Below are positions 1-8,795 of a DNA stretch of 16,913 nucleotides, one piece after another. The DNA is taken from contig DASTNK010000133.1 in assembly GCA_035720945.1 (NCBI GenBank), positions 1 through 16,913 of the forward strand, read 5' to 3'. Position 1 is the first letter of the stretch. Each line of letters begins with the position of its first letter. A program made the position numbers and the translations under genes. The notes below the pieces were generated by a model. The model was not told the DNA's origin. It ran no database searches and saw nothing but the letters and a program-made list of their open reading frames with translations. The DNA is from SCQX01 sp035720945. GTDB lineage: Bacteria; Pseudomonadota; Gammaproteobacteria; Burkholderiales; Burkholderiaceae_B.

Positions 1-773
1 GCCTTGTTGGCGGAGGCCAGCACCTGTCCGCTGGAATGCATGGTCAGGGCGTTCCCCGACCAGTCGGTGACAATGCCGCCCGCCTGTTCGATGATGGGCG
101 CCATGGCCAGGTAATCGTAGGGTTGCAGGCCCGCTTCGAGCACCAGGTCGATGTGGCCCGAGGCCAGCAACCCATAGTTGTAGCAATCGCCGCCGAAGCG
201 GCGCAGGTGCGCGGCGCGACTGAGGCGTTCGAAGGCCGGCAGTTCCTGGCCGTTGAAAATGTCCGGTGTGGTGGTGTAGAGGATGGCCTCGTTCAGGGAT
301 CGGGTCGTGCGGGTTCGACAGGGGCGGCCGGAAAACAGGCAGCCCCGGTGAATCGAACCGGTCCAGCGCTCGCCCGTGCACGGGATATCGATGACGCCCA
401 ATACGGGTTTGCCACGATGGAGCAGCGCCAGCAGGGATCCCCAGAGTGGATAGCCCGATATGAAGCTGCGCGTGCCGTCTATGGGGTCGATCGACCAGAC
501 GAACTCCGCCTCGGAATGACTCAGGCCGTATTCTTCGCCCAGGATGCCATGTTCCGGGAAACGTTGGGTGATGGCCTGGCGGATGGCTTGTTCCACCGAG
601 CGGTCGGCGATCGTGACGGGGCTTTCGTCTGCCTTGGTATCTATGGTGAGAGGTTTTCTGAACCAGTCCAGGGCGATGGCCCGGACTTGTGTGGCGATGT
701 CTTCGGCGAAACCGAGCATTTCATCCAGGATGGCGTCGCTTGGCATGGCGATATCGTTGTCGGGCTTGATCAC
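1..773 (-). CDS. hisN: HisN-type histidinol-phosphatase (inositol monophosphatase family), 3' end cut by window
   Basis: Mg-dependent phosphomonoesterase of the inositol-monophosphatase fold, predicted cytoplasmic (no signal peptide). The closest match I recognise is HisN, which removes phosphate from L-histidinol phosphate. Visible family motifs are the GEEYG metal-binding glutamates (residues 79-83), DPIDGT (96-101, two metal-binding aspartates) and the late QPYD motif (D220). The stretch around FGGDCYNYGLLASGHIDL (193-210) is typical of HisN rather than SuhB. The GTG at 773 is preferred as start because AAGGA lies 7 bases upstream. The alternative ATG at 746 has no ribosome binding site. 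257 codons are visible and the family is about 260 residues, so only a few residues are missing. It is divergent from the PhnS2-type operon, and no other his gene is in view. The true substrate could therefore be another phosphate ester. Confidence 0.87.
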   Translation of the reverse strand, partial: MIKPDNDIAMPSDAILDEMLGFAEDIATQVRAIALDWFRKPLTIDTKADESPVTIADRSVEQAIRQAITQRFPEHGILGEEYGLSHSEAEFVWSIDPIDGTRSFISGYPLWGSLLALLHRGKPVLGVIDIPCTGERWTGSIHRGCLFSGRPCRTRTTRSLNEAILYTTTPDIFNGQELPAFERLSRAAHLRRFGGDCYNYGLLASGHIDLVLEAGLQPYDYLAMAPIIEQAGGIVTDWSGNALTMHSSGQVLASANK

Positions 774-1025
774 CTTGGGTTCCTTGAAATCATCATGAAA
801 ACAATAAGTCGCAAACGCATTTCTATGTTTTTGCCTGGGATGATCCAGATTTAGTCTAATCACACTTGCAAAGATATGCAAATTTCCACAAAATAACAAC
901 ATGCATCGAGGGGCGTCTTGAAAAATATTGCGTCAACCGTGCGTCCGCCACCGGCCGGAGGGTCTGGGTGTGAGCTGTCACAAGAGATGAAGTCACCGCA
1001 TTTCATTCATAAATCAGGAGACAAC
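774..1025. promoter_or_regulatory. Divergent intergenic region between hisN and the PhnS2-type operon
   Basis: 252 bases with an AT-rich centre (about 850-930), unlike the surrounding coding DNA. A possible sigma-70 promoter for the plus-strand operon is TTGCCT (831-836), an 18-base spacer and TCTAAT (855-860). An inverted repeat, TTGCA-N6-TGCAA at 866-881, lies just downstream of that -10. The binding-protein gene has a clear ribosome site, CAGGAG, ending at 1020. The promoter call is weak. The AT-rich divergent arrangement is directly visible. Confidence 0.4.
866..881. promoter_or_regulatory. Inverted repeat TTGCA-N6-TGCAA, candidate operator
   Basis: Two perfect 5-base arms separated by 6 bases sit between divergent genes, next to a possible -10 element at 855-860. 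The position suits a repressor site. The DeoR-family protein encoded at the end of the plus-strand operon is the natural candidate to bind it. The repeat is short and could occur by chance in AT-rich DNA. Confidence 0.3.
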
Positions 1026-2045
1026 ATGAACATTTCCAGAAAACTGGTCCTGGCTTCCTCGCTGGCCATGCTGGGGGCGGTGGCCGCCAGAACGGCGGTT
1101 GCCGCTGGCGACGTCACCATCTATACCGCGCTCGAGGACGACGAAGTCGCCGATTACATGGCCGTGGCCAAGAAAGACTTGCCGGGCATCAATTTTCACG
1201 TGTTGCGCCTATCCACGGGTGATCTTGGCGCCCGCCTGCTGGCCGAAGCCAGGAATCCGCAGGCCGACGTGGTCTGGGGGTTCGCCGTCACCAACATGCT
1301 CGACCCCCGTATTCAGGCGATGTTGACGCCCTACGAGCCGGCCGCTGCGGCGAAATTGCCGGCCATGTACAAAAGCAGTGACAAGAAATGGTTCGCCGCC
1401 ACCGGCTACATGGCCGCGCTGTGCGTCAACACCGATCGCTTGAAGGCCAAGCATCTGCCCATGCCAACATCGTGGAAGGATCTGACCAATCCCGTGTACA
1501 AGGGCGAGCTGGTCATGCCCAACCCGGCGGCCTCCGGCACCGGCTATCTGCAGATCGCGGCCATGCTGCAAGGGCTCGGCGACAAAGCGGGCTGGGAGCT
1601 CATCAGGGATCTGAACAAGAACGTCGCGCAGTACACCAGCTCCGGGTCGAAGCCGTGCAAGATGGCCCGCACAGGCGAGTACGCGGTGGGCGCCTCGTTC
1701 GCGTTCCCGGCCATGCAATCCATCGAGTCCGGGTACCCCATCAAGATGGTGATTCCTGAAAAGTATGTCGGCTACGAGCTTGAGGCCTCGGGTTTGATGA
1801 AGACCGCGAAGGATCCGAAGGATGCCGAACGCTTTCTGGCCTGGACCCTGTCGCCGCACGCGGCCGAACTCTACAAGAAATACAAGGAGATCATCACCAT
1901 CCCGGGCGTGACACCGTCAGAGATGTCGGTCAAGGCGGGATTGCCGCCCGATGTGTCCAAGGTGCTGTACCCCATGGACTTCAAGGCCTCGGCCAAGGCG
2001 CGCGACGGCATCATCAAGGAATGGCAGAAAGTCACCGCCAAATGA
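1026..2045 (+). CDS. phnS2: Periplasmic substrate-binding protein, PhnS2 (putative 2-aminoethylphosphonate) family
   Basis: Captures the solute in the periplasm and delivers it to the membrane transporter encoded by the next two genes. 339 residues. A Sec signal peptide (basic MNISRK start, hydrophobic core, cleavage near residues 26-28 around AVAAGD) is followed by an Fe(III)/spermidine-type binding fold. Stretches I recognise from the PhnS2 family are YTALEDDE (33-40), NPQADVVWG (77-85), MPNPAASGTGYL (164-175) and SGSKPCKMA (206-214). The start at 1026 is set by AGGAG at 1016-1020, five bases upstream, and by the signal peptide beginning there. A longer in-frame reading from 918 would bury that signal. 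Family membership is firm. The ligand, 2-aminoethylphosphonate (AepX-like proteins), is by family only, and no phosphonate-degrading gene is nearby. Confidence 0.87.
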   Translation: MNISRKLVLASSLAMLGAVAARTAVAAGDVTIYTALEDDEVADYMAVAKKDLPGINFHVLRLSTGDLGARLLAEARNPQADVVWGFAVTNMLDPRIQAMLTPYEPAAAAKLPAMYKSSDKKWFAATGYMAALCVNTDRLKAKHLPMPTSWKDLTNPVYKGELVMPNPAASGTGYLQIAAMLQGLGDKAGWELIRDLNKNVAQYTSSGSKPCKMARTGEYAVGASFAFPAMQSIESGYPIKMVIPEKYVGYELEASGLMKTAKDPKDAERFLAWTLSPHAAELYKKYKEIITIPGVTPSEMSVKAGLPPDVSKVLYPMDFKASAKARDGIIKEWQKVTAK

Positions 2046-2063
2046 TGCCCGTATCGTGGCAGT

Positions 2064-2089
2064 CCGGTGGCCGTCCGCACGGCCACCGG
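2064..2089 (+). repeat. Strong intercistronic hairpin between binding-protein and ATPase genes
   Basis: Perfect 11-base arms, CCGGTGGCCGT (2064-2074) and ACGGCCACCGG (2079-2089), enclose a four-base loop. It starts 18 bases after the binding-protein stop codon. No run of T follows, so it is unlikely to be a full intrinsic terminator. A stable hairpin here would protect the upstream message from 3' exonucleases or partly attenuate transcription. Either would give more binding protein than ATPase and permease, as is common in ABC import operons. Confidence 0.75.
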
Positions 2090-2130
2090 GGCCGAATCGC
2101 AATCCTGTTCTCTGATGGGCGACAGACTTC

Positions 2131-3138
<1,008 letters not shown>

Positions 3139-3177
3139 GCGCCCATCCATGAACCGACTCTCCCGCGGAAGCCATTC

Positions 3178-4875
3178 ATGAACGCATCCATGACCCTGAA
3201 AACAAGCCCGCGCGGGCTGGGCCGGCTGGTGCCGCGCAGCGCGGAGCAGTGGCTGGTCGCCACCTGCGTGTTCTTCCCCACGCTGGCGCTCGTGCTGTTT
3301 TTCGTCTATCCGTTGCTGACCATTGTCTGGGAAAGCTTCACATTGAAGGACGGGGCGATCGGCCTGGGCAACTACGAGGCCATTTCATCCACGCCCGGTT
3401 TGCTCCTCGCGGGGTGGAACAGCCTGGTCGTCAGCCTGAGCACGACCGTGGTCTGCGTGGTGGTCGGGTTTGTCCTGGCGTTCGCGCTGGACCGCACCCG
3501 CATGAAAGGCAAGCAGGCGTTGCGTGGCACGCTGCTATTGCCATTGCTCGCGCCCTCCCTGGTTCAGGGGCTGGGCCTGCTGTTCATTCTCGGGCGCAAC
3601 GGGTTGGTGCATCAATGGACGGGTTGGAACGTCAATGTTTATGGTTATTCGGGGTTGTTGCTGTCGGATGTTTTTTATGCGTTGCCGCAGGCGGTGATGA
3701 TCATCCAGGCGGCCTTGCGCAATTCCGATGCCCGCTATTACGATGCGGCCTCGGTCATGGGCGCGACCGGCTGGCGCCAGTTCTTCGATATCACCTTGCC
3801 GAACTGCAAGTTCGGATTGCTCAGTGCCGGCTTCGTGGTGTTCACCATCACCATCACCGACTTCGGCAACGCGGCTGTCATCGCCGGCAACTACCGCGTG
3901 CTGGCGACCGAGATATTCAACCAGGTGTCCGGCCAGCAGAATTTCGGCATGGGTTCCGTCGTGGGAATCGTTCTGCTGCTGCCATCACTGGTGTCGGTGT
4001 ACATAGAACGCGTGTCCTCGCAGAAGCAGTTCGGCAGCGCGTCAGAGAGCCGCATTCCGGTCGAACCACGGCCGTCGGCCGCGCGCGATGGTTCGTTCGC
4101 CGCCATCTCGTATTTCGTGATGTTCTGCATTATCGCCGTGGTGGCGGTGGTGGTGTTCGCCAGTTTTGTCAAGCTCTGGCCCTACAACATGAGTCTGACC
4201 TTGGCGAATTTCAACGTCAACATCAGCAGTGGCTACCAGCCGATCTGGACCACGCTGTATGTGTCGGTGGCGGCGGCTGTGATCGGTGTGGCGTTGTTGT
4301 TTTGCCTGGCTTTCGGCACCAAGCACGTGTCGGGCGCGCCGGCCAAGACCATCTACCTGCTGGCGGTCCTGCCGGTGGGCGTGCCGGGCTTGGTCATGGG
4401 CCTGTCGTACATCTTCGCGTTCAACAATCCCAGCACGCCGTTGTACATTTTCTACGGCACTGCCATACTCATCGCCCTTTGCAATTTCTATCACTATCAC
4501 ACCCAGGGTTTCCTGACCATGATGACAGGTATGCGCGCGGTGCCGCAGGCGCTGGAAGAGGTCATCAGTTGCCTGGGCGGCGGCGTGCGTCGGGTGCTGA
4601 CCGATGCGGTGCTGCCTTTTATAGCGCCCACGGTTCTGTCGGTGTTTTTCTTCCTGTTCATGCGCTCTATGGTCACGTTGTCGGCAGTGATCTTTCTTGT
4701 CACGCCGGAACTCAATGTCGCCTCGGTGTCAGTCATGCATCTGAACGAGGCGGGTTTCGTCTCGCAGGCGGCGGCGTTCTCCACCATCATCATTCTTGTC
4801 GTGGCCGTCGCGCTCATCGCCATGAAACTGTTGGTCATGCGGTTGACGCCGCGCGCCGCGAGGGGGGCCACCTGA
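3178..4875 (+). CDS. phnU2: Fused double-domain ABC permease (PhnU2 family)
   Basis: Forms the complete transmembrane channel of the importer. Two MetI-like permease domains are fused in one 565-residue chain, so a single gene replaces the usual permease pair, as in the PhnU2 and FbpB-like families. About 12 hydrophobic segments are apparent, with a polar linker near residues 280-305. Each half carries a degenerate EAA loop for docking the ATPase: DAASVMGATGWRQFFDITLP from 189, and EEVISCLGGG with VLPF from 460. The start at 3178 has GGAAG about 7 bases upstream; an in-frame ATG at 3190 is the alternative. Its stop codon TGA overlaps the DeoR start by one base. The substrate is inferred from the operon. 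Confidence 0.87.
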   Translation: MNASMTLKTSPRGLGRLVPRSAEQWLVATCVFFPTLALVLFFVYPLLTIVWESFTLKDGAIGLGNYEAISSTPGLLLAGWNSLVVSLSTTVVCVVVGFVLAFALDRTRMKGKQALRGTLLLPLLAPSLVQGLGLLFILGRNGLVHQWTGWNVNVYGYSGLLLSDVFYALPQAVMIIQAALRNSDARYYDAASVMGATGWRQFFDITLPNCKFGLLSAGFVVFTITITDFGNAAVIAGNYRVLATEIFNQVSGQQNFGMGSVVGIVLLLPSLVSVYIERVSSQKQFGSASESRIPVEPRPSAARDGSFAAISYFVMFCIIAVVAVVVFASFVKLWPYNMSLTLANFNVNISSGYQPIWTTLYVSVAAAVIGVALLFCLAFGTKHVSGAPAKTIYLLAVLPVGVPGLVMGLSYIFAFNNPSTPLYIFYGTAILIALCNFYHYHTQGFLTMMTGMRAVPQALEEVISCLGGGVRRVLTDAVLPFIAPTVLSVFFFLFMRSMVTLSAVIFLVTPELNVASVSVMHLNEAGFVSQAAAFSTIIILVVAVALIAMKLLVMRLTPRAARGAT

Positions 4876-5642
4876 TGTGGCTTGAGGCCCGGCATCAAAG
4901 AATCCAGTCGCTGCTCGACCGGCTCGATCGGGTGACCACCGACCAGGTGGTCAGCGAACTGGGTGTGTCGCGTGAGACAGTGCGCCGCGATTTTCTCGAA
5001 CTTGAAGCACAGGGCGTGCTCAAGCGAGTCCACGGTGGCGCCGTCCGCATCGTCGACGAGCCCTCCATCGATCAGCGCACCGGCATCCGGGTGACGCACA
5101 AGCAAAGCGTCGCCCGCGCGCTGGCGCAGCGTCTGGGGCCCGATCTGACGGTGTTTCTGGACGCGGGCAGCACGACCACGTTGCTGGCCAGGGAACTGGC
5201 TTTGTTGTCGCACCTGACGGTGATCACGAATTCGTTCGACGCCGCCGCGGCGCTCATGGCCAACGCCGATTCGCTGCGCAATAATCGTGTCTATTTCCTG
5301 GGCGGGGATATCAGCCAGCGTCTGGCGGCCACCACCGGCGCGTCCACCGTCGCCGAGATCGGCCGTTTCCATGTGGACATGGCCTTGTTGTCACCCGTGG
5401 CGGTCGATGCGGTGTATGGCGCGACCAGCTTCGACCACAACGAAGCCCTGATCGCGCGGGCGATGGCCGACAATGCACAACAGGTGGTGATCCTGGCCGA
5501 CTACAGCAAAATCGGTGGCCGCAGCCGTGAGAGCTATTGCGTCGCGGATCATATCGATTTGCTCGTGACCAACGCGAATGCGGTCGATCGGCCGGGTTAT
5601 GATGAGTTGGCCGGCATGGTGTCCGAAATTCTGCTGGCCTGA
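4875..5642 (+). CDS. DeoR/GlpR-family transcriptional regulator
   Basis: Probable autogenous repressor of the transporter operon. 255 residues. The N-terminal DeoR helix-turn-helix is clear: RHQRIQSLL (6-14), then TTDQVVSELGVSRETVRRDF (21-40) and KRVHGGAV (50-57). The C-terminal DeoRC sugar-phosphate sensor domain shows DAGSTTTLLA (phosphate-binding type loop), TNSFD and LADYSK. Members of this family usually sense phosphorylated small metabolites. The ATG at 4875 shares its A with the permease stop (TGATG), indicating translational coupling, and GAGGGG lies upstream. The same reading frame is open far upstream through the permease gene, but that part is antisense-frame noise. A DeoR protein beside a phosphonate-type transporter is notable. 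Confidence 0.9.
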   Translation: MWLEARHQRIQSLLDRLDRVTTDQVVSELGVSRETVRRDFLELEAQGVLKRVHGGAVRIVDEPSIDQRTGIRVTHKQSVARALAQRLGPDLTVFLDAGSTTTLLARELALLSHLTVITNSFDAAAALMANADSLRNNRVYFLGGDISQRLAATTGASTVAEIGRFHVDMALLSPVAVDAVYGATSFDHNEALIARAMADNAQQVVILADYSKIGGRSRESYCVADHIDLLVTNANAVDRPGYDELAGMVSEILLA

Positions 5643-5865
5643 TTTCTCCCCGTTCGGCGAATACGGCAGGAATTCTGGCGCTCCTGGCCCGGCCGGCCGG
5701 TATTCAATTGTCTCGCCCGTGGTTTTCACCGTCCCGATCGTGCGGCGGGTGCCGGCGGCCAAACCTGCTATTCTTGTCACCTCGCGCCTGCCTGTTGTCG
5801 CGGTTGACCGTGGCCGGGCTGTCGGGCGCGTGGTTCGTTCTGTCGTCCAGTCCAAGAGAAACCCC
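5643..5865. other. Intergenic region between deoR-family gene and ribA
   Basis: 223 bases. The inverted repeat GAATAC (5659-5664) / GTATTC (5700-5705) encloses a smaller imperfect stem of the AGGA/TCCT type and may end the transporter operon; no T-run follows. I looked for an FMN riboswitch in front of ribA and found none of its conserved core sequences. No convincing promoter was recognised. Confidence 0.3.
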
Positions 5866-6444
5866 TTGAATTACATCACCTCGTGCAAACTGCCCACGCC
5901 CTGGGCCACGTTTGAACTACATGCCTTTGTCGAGCCTGAAACCGGCAAGGAACATCTGGCCATGACGCTGGGCCGGGTCGATGACGGCGAGCCCGTGCTG
6001 GCGCGCGTGCATTCCGAATGTATGACCGGTGACGTTCTGTTCAGCCAACGCTGTGATTGTGGCGCGCAACTGGAGTCCGCGCTGCGGCATATCGCCGGTG
6101 GCGGGCGCGGGGTGTTGCTGTATCTGCGCCAGGAGGGGCGGGGCATAGGCCTGCTCAACAAGATGCGGGCGTACCGGCTTCAGGAACAAGGTGTGGACAC
6201 GGTCGAGGCCAATGAGCAACTTGGGTTTCCGGCCGATCTGCGCCGCTACGATTTGTGTGTGCCCATGCTGGCCCATCTGGGCATCCGGCAATTGCGGCTC
6301 ATGACCAACAGCCCGCGCAAGATCGCATTGCTGCGTGATGCCGGCGTCGACGTGGTGGAACGCATTCCGTTGGTGGTCAATCGCAACCCCTACAACGACG
6401 CCTACCTCAACACCAAGGCCGCGAAGCTGGGCCACTGGCTATAG
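5866..6444 (+). CDS. ribA: GTP cyclohydrolase II
   Basis: Opens the imidazole ring of GTP to give 2,5-diamino-6-ribosylamino-4-pyrimidinone 5'-phosphate, formate and pyrophosphate, the first step of riboflavin synthesis. 192 residues, the usual length of stand-alone RibA. The zinc ligands C52, C63 and C65 (HSEC...RCDC) are present. So are the GTP-binding LRQEGRGIGL loop (87-96), the catalytic tyrosine Y103, and D124/R126 matching the E. coli catalytic residues. The start is taken as TTG at 5866 because the family's N-terminus (NYITSCKLPTPW) begins there and AAGAGA lies about 7 bases upstream. The open frame reaches back to 5578, but that part resembles nothing. It has no 3,4-DHBP synthase domain, so the fused RibBA function must lie elsewhere. 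Confidence 0.93.
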   Translation: MNYITSCKLPTPWATFELHAFVEPETGKEHLAMTLGRVDDGEPVLARVHSECMTGDVLFSQRCDCGAQLESALRHIAGGGRGVLLYLRQEGRGIGLLNKMRAYRLQEQGVDTVEANEQLGFPADLRRYDLCVPMLAHLGIRQLRLMTNSPRKIALLRDAGVDVVERIPLVVNRNPYNDAYLNTKAAKLGHWL

Positions 6445-6467
6445 CAACGGGCCTTCATCGCGAGCTG

Positions 6468-6490
6468 GCCGCGTGCCGTCGTGCCGCGGC
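6468..6490. terminator. Candidate bidirectional terminator hairpin between ribA and the kinase gene
   Basis: GCCGCG (6468-6473) pairs with CGCGGC (6485-6490) around an 11-base loop, in the short gap between two converging genes. There is no T-run on either side, so the call is based on position and pairing only. Confidence 0.3.
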
Positions 6491-6535
6491 GGGTCGGCCT
6501 TGTCGCGGGCAAGGACTTGGGCGGGATCGAAGCTG

Positions 6536-7924
6536 TCACTCCGATTCGGGCGAGCGGAACTCGACGACGACACGCAGCCCCTTTCCGTTCACACCCGAGC
6601 CCAGCGTCACCGAGGCCTGACAGGCTTTGGCGGCTTCGGCGACGATCGCCAGCCCCAGACCCGTACCTTCCTGATTGGTGGCGTTGCCGCGATTGAATCG
6701 TTCGAACACGCGCGCGCGCAATTCCGGCGGGATTCCCGGCCCGGTGTCGACAACCTCGAGCCGGGCCGGGGCGGCGGACGGCTGGCTGGTGGTCAGTGTC
6801 ACGTGTCCACCTTCCGGGGTATAGCGGATGGCATTGTCGACCAGGTTGAAGACCAAGGCTCGCAGGAGGGCGGGCGGGGCGCGCAGCGGTGTCGGCCCGA
6901 ATATCGTGCCAATTCCCAGGTCGATATCCCGGCTGGCCGCAAGAGGGGCCAATTCGACCAGCACGTCCCGCGCCACGTCGCTGACATCCAGTTGTTGCGC
7001 CGGTGTGGATTCCGGACGGTAATTTTCGGCCTGCGACAGGCTGAGCAACTGATTGACGAGCAGCGTGATCTGCTGGCGGCTATCGCTCAGCGCGGTGAGA
7101 ATCCGCTTGAGTTCGGGGGTCGTCGCCAAGCTGGCGGCGTAGTGTAGTTGTGTGCTGAGCAGCGTCATGGGAGTGCGCAGTTGATGCGCCGCGTCCTCGA
7201 TGAACCGCTTGCGGGAATCGATGTGCCGCTGAATGCGCTGGCCATACTGATTGATCGTGTCGACCACCGGTCTGAGTTCCAGGGGCAGGGCCTGCAGGCG
7301 GATGGGGCGCAGGTCGGAGCGTTCGCGGCTCAGCACCTCGTCTTTGAGTCTGGCCAGTGGCTTGAGTTCATGGCGCAGGCCCCACAACATGAGCACCAGC
7401 ACCAGGACCAGGACGCCGCTTTGGCGGATCAGGTTGGGCCACCACAGAATGTGGGCGTTGTGCAGGAACTCTCTTTCCGTCTTCGCCACCGTGATGAGTA
7501 CCCGCATCGATTTCCCAGAGTTGAAGAAATCGCGGCTCATGGTGTAGGCGCGCAACCGCATGCCATGGAATTCGATGTTGTTGTAGGACGAAACCGGGGG
7601 TTCCGGGGGCGGCCCGGCGTGTGCCGCCAAATCCGGCCAGCCCGCCAGCAAGCGCCCGTCGCGTGTCATCACGGAGAGGTACACGGTGTCGTGGCTGTTG
7701 GAGGAAAACACTTCCAGCGCCACGGGCGGAATCGTTGAGGAAAGTTGGCCATTCACCCATTGGATCTGGCTGGCGATGATGTGCGCCGACGCCCACAAAG
7801 TGTGATCCTGCTGGCGCCGCGCGTTGTTCACGCTGTCCTGGTACGAGAACCAGAGGCTCAGTGACAGCGCGATCGAGAGGGGCAAAAGCACCCACAGCGC
7901 CATGCGGGCCCGCAAGCTGTTCAT
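6536..7924 (-). CDS. TctE/QseC-like sensor histidine kinase
   Basis: Inner-membrane sensor kinase that phosphorylates the response regulator encoded just upstream. 462 residues. TM1 spans about 10-27. A periplasmic domain (about 30-165) resembles the 2CSK_N sensor domain of TctE-type kinases, and TM2 spans about 168-183. The DHp helix carries phosphoacceptor H247 in EDAAHQLRTP. The ATPase domain has the N-box FNLVDNAIRYTP (359-370), D-box DTGPGIPP (393-400) and G-box GTGLGLAIV (420-428). The ATG at 7924 overlaps the regulator stop by four bases (ATGA). A longer open frame upstream (to 8212) lies inside the regulator gene and is discarded. The signal sensed is not evident; its neighbour suggests the solute carried by the divergent NitT/TauT transporter. 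Confidence 0.92.
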   Translation of the reverse strand: MNSLRARMALWVLLPLSIALSLSLWFSYQDSVNNARRQQDHTLWASAHIIASQIQWVNGQLSSTIPPVALEVFSSNSHDTVYLSVMTRDGRLLAGWPDLAAHAGPPPEPPVSSYNNIEFHGMRLRAYTMSRDFFNSGKSMRVLITVAKTEREFLHNAHILWWPNLIRQSGVLVLVLVLMLWGLRHELKPLARLKDEVLSRERSDLRPIRLQALPLELRPVVDTINQYGQRIQRHIDSRKRFIEDAAHQLRTPMTLLSTQLHYAASLATTPELKRILTALSDSRQQITLLVNQLLSLSQAENYRPESTPAQQLDVSDVARDVLVELAPLAASRDIDLGIGTIFGPTPLRAPPALLRALVFNLVDNAIRYTPEGGHVTLTTSQPSAAPARLEVVDTGPGIPPELRARVFERFNRGNATNQEGTGLGLAIVAEAAKACQASVTLGSGVNGKGLRVVVEFRSPESE

Positions 7925-8595
7925 GACGGGTGTCTGGGCGTCAGAAGATAACCCAGGCCGCGCAGTGTGACGATGGAGGCTTGGGAAGCTTCGAGTTTGC
8001 GCCGTAATCGGTGCACGTAGATTTCGATGGCATCCTCGCTGGCGTCGCCGTCGAGGCCAAAGATGCTTTGCATCAGGCTGGTCTTGCTCATGGTCTTGCC
8101 CTGATTCAGCAGCAGAGCCTCGAGCAGGCTGTGTTCGCGCAACGGCAGCGTGAGGGGCGCGCCGTTCAGGCTGAACTGCCGTGTGTTGGTGTCGTAGGCC
8201 AGGTCGGCGCAATTGAGTTGCGGTGCGCCACCGCCACCACGGCGGCGGATGAGCACGCGGATGCGGGCGTTGAGCTCGCGCATTTCAAAGGGTTTGACCA
8301 GGTAGTCGTCAGCCCCCATCTCCAGGCAGTCCACCTTCATGTCGAGTGAGTCGCTGGCCGTCAGCACCAGCACGGGCGTGTCGTTGCCGCCTCGGCGCAG
8401 GCGGCGCAACACACTCTGGCCGCTCGCCTGGGGGAGTTTCAGGTCGAGCAGCACGGCGTCGTAATGCTCGCCCGAGAGCAGCACATTGGCGGCTTCCGCA
8501 TCGTGCACACAATCGACGGTGAATCCTTCCCCGCGTAGCAGCTCGGACAGCCAGCGCGACAGTTCCTGGTTGTCTTCGACGAGCAGCAGCCTCAT
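7921..8595 (-). CDS. OmpR/PhoB-family response regulator (TctD-like)
   Basis: DNA-binding partner of the adjacent kinase. 224 residues. The receiver domain has acidic pair E7/D8, phosphoacceptor D51 in LLDLKLP, T79 and K101 in LVKPFE. A glycine-rich linker (RRRGGGG) leads to a winged-helix output domain (about 125-220) ending in the typical VHRLRRKLE and TLRGLGYLL. The ATG at 8595 starts directly at MRLLLVEDN, the canonical receiver N-terminus. A 12-residue longer start is possible but adds nonconserved residues. The gene is divergent from the NitT/TauT transporter across 200 bases that contain an 11-bp-spaced direct repeat, so it probably activates that operon. Classical TctD controls tricarboxylate transport, so the target here differs. 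Confidence 0.92.
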   Translation of the reverse strand: MRLLLVEDNQELSRWLSELLRGEGFTVDCVHDAEAANVLLSGEHYDAVLLDLKLPQASGQSVLRRLRRGGNDTPVLVLTASDSLDMKVDCLEMGADDYLVKPFEMRELNARIRVLIRRRGGGGAPQLNCADLAYDTNTRQFSLNGAPLTLPLREHSLLEALLLNQGKTMSKTSLMQSIFGLDGDASEDAIEIYVHRLRRKLEASQASIVTLRGLGYLLTPRHPS

Positions 8596-8795
8596 GGGAA
8601 CGACCTTTGGTGTGCGGCCACCGCGAAGCACGGGTTTCCCCTAGTGTTTTCAGGCTGGCGGCGAAAGCTGGATGAAAGTTGGCCAAGTCTAGCATTGATG
8701 GTACTGCGAGCCTCAAGTGCGCCGTCCCGCAAATCCTTGTGGAACAGCCTCCAGGCCGCATGCAGGATAAATCGTCCATCAATCAGGAGACTTAC
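8596..8795. promoter_or_regulatory. Divergent control region between response regulator and NitT/TauT operon
   Basis: 200 bases without a gene. It holds the direct repeats at 8663-8682, a possible -10 TAGCAT at 8690-8695 with no recognisable -35, and the ribosome site CAGGAGA at 8784-8790 for the binding-protein gene. A poor -35 overlapped by activator repeats is what a response-regulator-dependent promoter would look like; this is inference. Confidence 0.4.
8663..8682 (+). promoter_or_regulatory. Tandem direct repeat, candidate OmpR-type regulator binding site
   Basis: GAAAGCTGG (8663-8671) and GAAAGTTGG (8674-8682) match at 8 of 9 bases and repeat with an 11-base period. OmpR-family dimers bind head-to-tail to half-sites at about this spacing. 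The site ends 7 bases before the possible -10 at 8690, which fits an activator overlapping the -35 position. A third partial CTGG lies at 8655-8658. Confidence 0.5.

Noticed and set aside
36..854. 272-codon plus-strand open frame over the left edge
   Set aside because: It is antisense to the HisN-type gene, which shows all family motifs; the plus-strand product resembles nothing.
918..1025. Longer N-terminus of the PhnS2-type binding protein
   Set aside because: It would place 36 hydrophilic residues before the signal peptide; the ribosome site and signal both support 1026.
3249..4874. Long open frame of over 500 codons in a second plus-strand frame through the permease gene, continuous with the DeoR gene
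   Set aside because: The translation is rich in His, Arg, Gly and Ala with no domain pattern and lies over a convincing membrane permease. It is the usual stop-poor alternative frame of high-GC DNA. The DeoR protein starts at 4875.
5578..5865. N-terminal extension of ribA
   Set aside because: It lies partly inside the DeoR gene, has no similarity to RibA, and would make the protein far longer than the family.
5643..5865. FMN riboswitch upstream of ribA
   Set aside because: None of the conserved FMN-aptamer core sequences could be found by eye.
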